6,425 nucleotides of DNA from OLB19 sp964624165 (lineage in GTDB: Bacteria > Patescibacteriota > Minisyncoccia > Phycocordibacterales > UBA918), in assembly GCA_964624165.1 (NCBI GenBank), contig CAZUWG010000026.1:1-6425 (forward strand), given 5' to 3'. The translations under genes and the position numbers were made by a program. Position 1 is the stretch's first letter, and each line of letters opens with the position of its first letter. The notes beneath the pieces were generated by a model. It did no database searches and was not told the origin of the DNA. It saw nothing but the letters and a program-made list of their open reading frames with translations. Positions 5,001 through 6,425 of this stretch are shown piece by piece.

Positions 5001-5010
5001 CCTTTGTCAT
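4981..5010 (-). promoter_or_regulatory. Shine-Dalgarno and micro-ORF in the corA leader
   Basis: The minus strand carries AAAGGAG (4999-5005), the best Shine-Dalgarno seen in the window, 9 nt before ATG-TGG-TAG (4989-4981), a Met-Trp-stop micro-ORF. The TAG is in frame with corA and 9 nt before its ATG. An earlier in-frame ATG at 5008-5010 gives a nine-codon version (MTKECVIMW). Because the Shine-Dalgarno serves the micro-ORF and not corA, ribosomes could terminate after two codons, open the hairpin and reinitiate at corA. The sequence elements are seen directly; the mechanism is inference. Confidence 0.45.
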
Positions 5011-5016
5011 CTATTA

Positions 5017-5895
5017 CTAGTGCAAAAAAGTGAGTGCCAAAAGCGAAAGCAGCACTGCCGCCATTTTTTGCACATTCCAGTGCTCCTTGTAAAAAAGAAT
5101 CGCTAAAATAATTGGAATAAGAATGTATAGTGAGTGAATCGTTTGCACCACACCGAGCGCTCCCCCATTTCCATACGCATACAAAACAAATAGCATTGAA
5201 AAACAAATCAAAAATGATCTCAAAAATGCATACCAGAGCATGCCTTTTGAAAAATGTCGTTTAATATTTGAAAGACTCGCCAGTGTCCTGTTGCGCATCA
5301 TCAAAATCCCCACAGACCCTACCAGAATTCCCCAAGAAGCATACCAAAGTACCTCAAGCTCACTCATGCCTTCATCAATCACGAGCTTATTTAAAGTGGC
5401 AGCTGTTGCTGAAGTAGCGGCTGTAATCGCCATCAGGATGATCCCTGCTAAGAGATTTTGCTGTCTACTATTTTCAATTTTTGTGATTAATATCAGTGGC
5501 ACAAGCAGTCCGGCAATGATTCCTATCCACTCCGCTCGTGAAAATTGTTCTGCAAAAAACACCAGCCCTGCAATGACTGCCAACAGCGGGCTAAAAAGTT
5601 TGAATAGAGGAAAGAAGATAGTGGTATCAATATGACGCAGCGCATACACCTTTAAAATGCCACCGATCGTCGCAATACCACCCGCGCCTATGGTAATTAT
5701 CACAAGCCAAGGAGTCTGTACACTTTCTGGACGAAATAATAAAAGACCACATCCAGCAAATACAACTGATGTAGCTCCCCCAATCAAAGAAAAGGCCTCT
5801 GAGTTATACTCGCGCTTGGCTGCAATCTTGAAGCAAAAATTACTAAGCCCCGCCAAAATAGCCCCCGTAACCGCCGCCCAAAACCAAAGCTGCAT
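5017..5895 (-). CDS. EamA/DMT-superfamily transporter (292 aa)
   Basis: This is an integral membrane protein of the drug/metabolite transporter superfamily, probably an exporter or exchanger of a small metabolite; the substrate cannot be read from the sequence. Ten hydrophobic segments are visible in two five-helix halves: about residues 3-25, 36-54, 62-80, 92-115 and 121-138, then 147-167, 182-200, 219-241, 247-268 and 274-291. A charged linker lies around 139-147. Each half shows EamA-type features: the GLSNFCFKIA segment early in the first half, the FPLFKLFSPLLAVIAGLVFFAE segment, and the matching TIHSLYILIPIILAILFYKEHW segment in the second half with its conserved FYKE. Length is typical. 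The ATG at 5895 begins directly at the first helix (MQLWFWAAVTGAIL). No Shine-Dalgarno is present, and a TGTTATACT extended -10 lies 10 nt upstream. The gene ends 45 nt before corA. Confidence 0.93.
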   Translation of the reverse strand: MQLWFWAAVTGAILAGLSNFCFKIAAKREYNSEAFSLIGGATSVVFAGCGLLLFRPESVQTPWLVIITIGAGGIATIGGILKVYALRHIDTTIFFPLFKLFSPLLAVIAGLVFFAEQFSRAEWIGIIAGLLVPLILITKIENSRQQNLLAGIILMAITAATSATAATLNKLVIDEGMSELEVLWYASWGILVGSVGILMMRNRTLASLSNIKRHFSKGMLWYAFLRSFLICFSMLFVLYAYGNGGALGVVQTIHSLYILIPIILAILFYKEHWNVQKMAAVLLSLLALTFLH

Positions 5896-5899
5896 AGTA

Positions 5900-5974
5900 T
5901 TAAGAAGTATAACAATAGATAACCTGCTCGACTACTCGATCAGACAATACGGCTCCAGCAAGAGCGCGCAACAT
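5900..5974 (-). CDS. Possible 24-codon small ORF upstream of the EamA gene
   Basis: On the minus strand an ATG at 5972-5974 opens 24 codons, beginning MLRALAGAVL and ending IYCYTS, and closes at TAA (5900-5902), 4 nt before the EamA start codon. A TGT-TACAAT extended -10 lies 9 nt upstream of this ATG, the same close spacing seen at other genes here, and there is no Shine-Dalgarno. The EamA gene's own candidate -10 lies inside it. I recognise no family. It may be a leader peptide coupled to EamA translation, but an ORF this short is easily chance. Confidence 0.22.
   Translation of the reverse strand: MLRALAGAVLSDRVVEQVIYCYTS
5906..5914 (-). promoter_or_regulatory. Candidate extended -10 promoter for the EamA gene
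   Basis: The minus strand reads TGT-TATACT (TATACT at 5906-5911, five of six matches, with the TGn extension at 5912-5914). It lies 10 nt before the EamA ATG, implying a leader of only about 3-5 nt. The -35 region is weak, which an extended -10 can tolerate. The rest of 5896-5999 contains no convincing terminator for the preceding gene. Confidence 0.45.
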
Positions 5975-5983
5975 AGTTTAATG

Positions 5984-5992
5984 ATTGTAACA
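5984..5992 (-). promoter_or_regulatory. Second candidate extended -10 after the PsbP-like gene
   Basis: TGT-TACAAT (TACAAT at 5984-5989, five of six matches) is read on the minus strand 10 nt after the stop codon of the PsbP-like gene. It could start a transcript near 5977 covering the small ORF and EamA. There is no clear -35 box. The sequence is AT-rich, so a chance match is possible. Confidence 0.3.
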
Positions 5993-5999
5993 AAAGTTT

Positions 6000-6425
6000 T
6001 TACTCAAGAAACTGAAAGGTGTCCAAAATTCGCTCATATTCTTGCGGGAAAGAACCGTCCGAACCTATGATCATTTGGTATTGTTTTATTGGCACAATTG
6101 TGACTTTCTCATATCCTCCACCCCACTCATACGCATACTGAACGCCATTTGTGCTGTCAATCTGTACCATTTTATTCGTTTTATCTAGGTGATTGAATGA
6201 TTTTTCAATAAACTCATGTTCAACTATATGCAGATATATTGGATCATACCAATACCCCTCAATTTCATCTGGTGTGCGCAATCTGATCCCCTCCTTAGTA
6301 TAGTATCCTGAAAAACTGTCTTCACTCACCTCCCACTTTTCCGGTAGCTCAAAACTAAACCCCCACTCTTCATTTGTGTAGCGTTTTGTAGTTGTCTCGG
6401 ACGATTGTTCGGTGGAGGTGGTCAC
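6000..6425 (-). CDS. PsbP-like exported protein, C-terminal part (at least 141 aa, cut by window edge)
   Basis: The frame is open to the window end, so the true start lies beyond 6425. The GTG at 6423-6425 is probably an internal Val. The visible protein begins with a low-complexity Thr/Ser/Glu stretch (residues 1-14), typical of the linker behind a lipoprotein signal or membrane anchor. It continues with YTNEEWGFSFELPEKWEV (16-33), the pattern that opens PsbP-like/PsbP-related domains of bacterial surface proteins. The rest is a beta-rich domain (YLHIVEHEF, VQYAYEWGGGYEKVTIVPI, YQMIIGSDG) ending in the characteristic final helix YERILDTFQFLE. The mode of export is inferred, since the N-terminus is not in view. 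The function of these domains in bacteria lacking photosystem II is not established. It lies about 100 nt upstream of the EamA gene with no clear terminator between them. Confidence 0.8.
   Translation of the reverse strand: MTTSTEQSSETTTKRYTNEEWGFSFELPEKWEVSEDSFSGYYTKEGIRLRTPDEIEGYWYDPIYLHIVEHEFIEKSFNHLDKTNKMVQIDSTNGVQYAYEWGGGYEKVTIVPIKQYQMIIGSDGSFPQEYERILDTFQFLE

Noticed and set aside
4937..5206. 89-codon minus-strand frame across the EamA/corA junction
   Set aside because: It is a shifted reading of two well-supported genes and the palindrome between them. The near-identical peptide seen from the plus strand there simply reflects the inverted repeat.

Overview
Every gene I can support in this window lies on the minus strand. 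Read in transcription order (right to left) they are: the C-terminal part of an exported PsbP-like protein (cut by the window edge), an EamA/DMT-type ten-helix transporter, a CorA-family divalent-cation transporter, a small RBBP9/YdeN-type alpha/beta hydrolase, an assembly gap, an ECF-type sigma factor, a DUF5667-type single-pass membrane protein, an MscS-type mechanosensitive channel, and a tRNA-Gly(UCC).

Organism: nothing in the window is a strict taxonomic marker. The combination of an ECF-like sigma factor followed directly by a DUF5667 protein, PsbP-like exported proteins, RBBP9-type hydrolases, weak or absent Shine-Dalgarno sites, a tRNA without an encoded CCA end, and a scaffold gap of 10 Ns is what one commonly meets in metagenome-assembled Candidatus Patescibacteria (CPR, Parcubacteria-like). 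This assignment is inference.

Layout: 2-40 hairpin terminator after the tRNA; 45-115 tRNA-Gly; 182-224 perfect 20-bp hairpin terminator after the MscS gene, with a candidate tRNA promoter overlapping its edge; 233-1330 MscS channel; 1373-2509 DUF5667 protein; 2513-3088 sigma factor, with an exact TATAAT box just upstream; 3182-3356 gap and flanking G/C homopolymer sequence of doubtful quality; 3357-3980 hydrolase; 4001-4031 perfect hairpin; 4048-4971 CorA; 4959-5000 a 19-bp hairpin that contains the CorA start codon, with a Shine-Dalgarno-led micro-ORF in the same frame; 5017-5895 EamA transporter; 5896-5999 short intergenic region with candidate promoters and a possible 24-codon ORF; 6000-6425 PsbP-like protein.

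How it may work together: the sigma factor and DUF5667 protein form a tight pair (3-nt gap) that looks like a sigma/membrane-regulator module, and the MscS channel follows 42 nt later. That suggests an envelope- or turgor-stress locus (inference). The right half carries two transporters and a hydrolase without obvious functional coupling. The most noteworthy non-coding features are the CorA leader structure, the mirrored sequence on both sides of the assembly gap, several perfect inverted repeats with 3-4 nt loops (two inside coding regions), and candidate -10 boxes placed so close to start codons that transcripts would have very short leaders or none.
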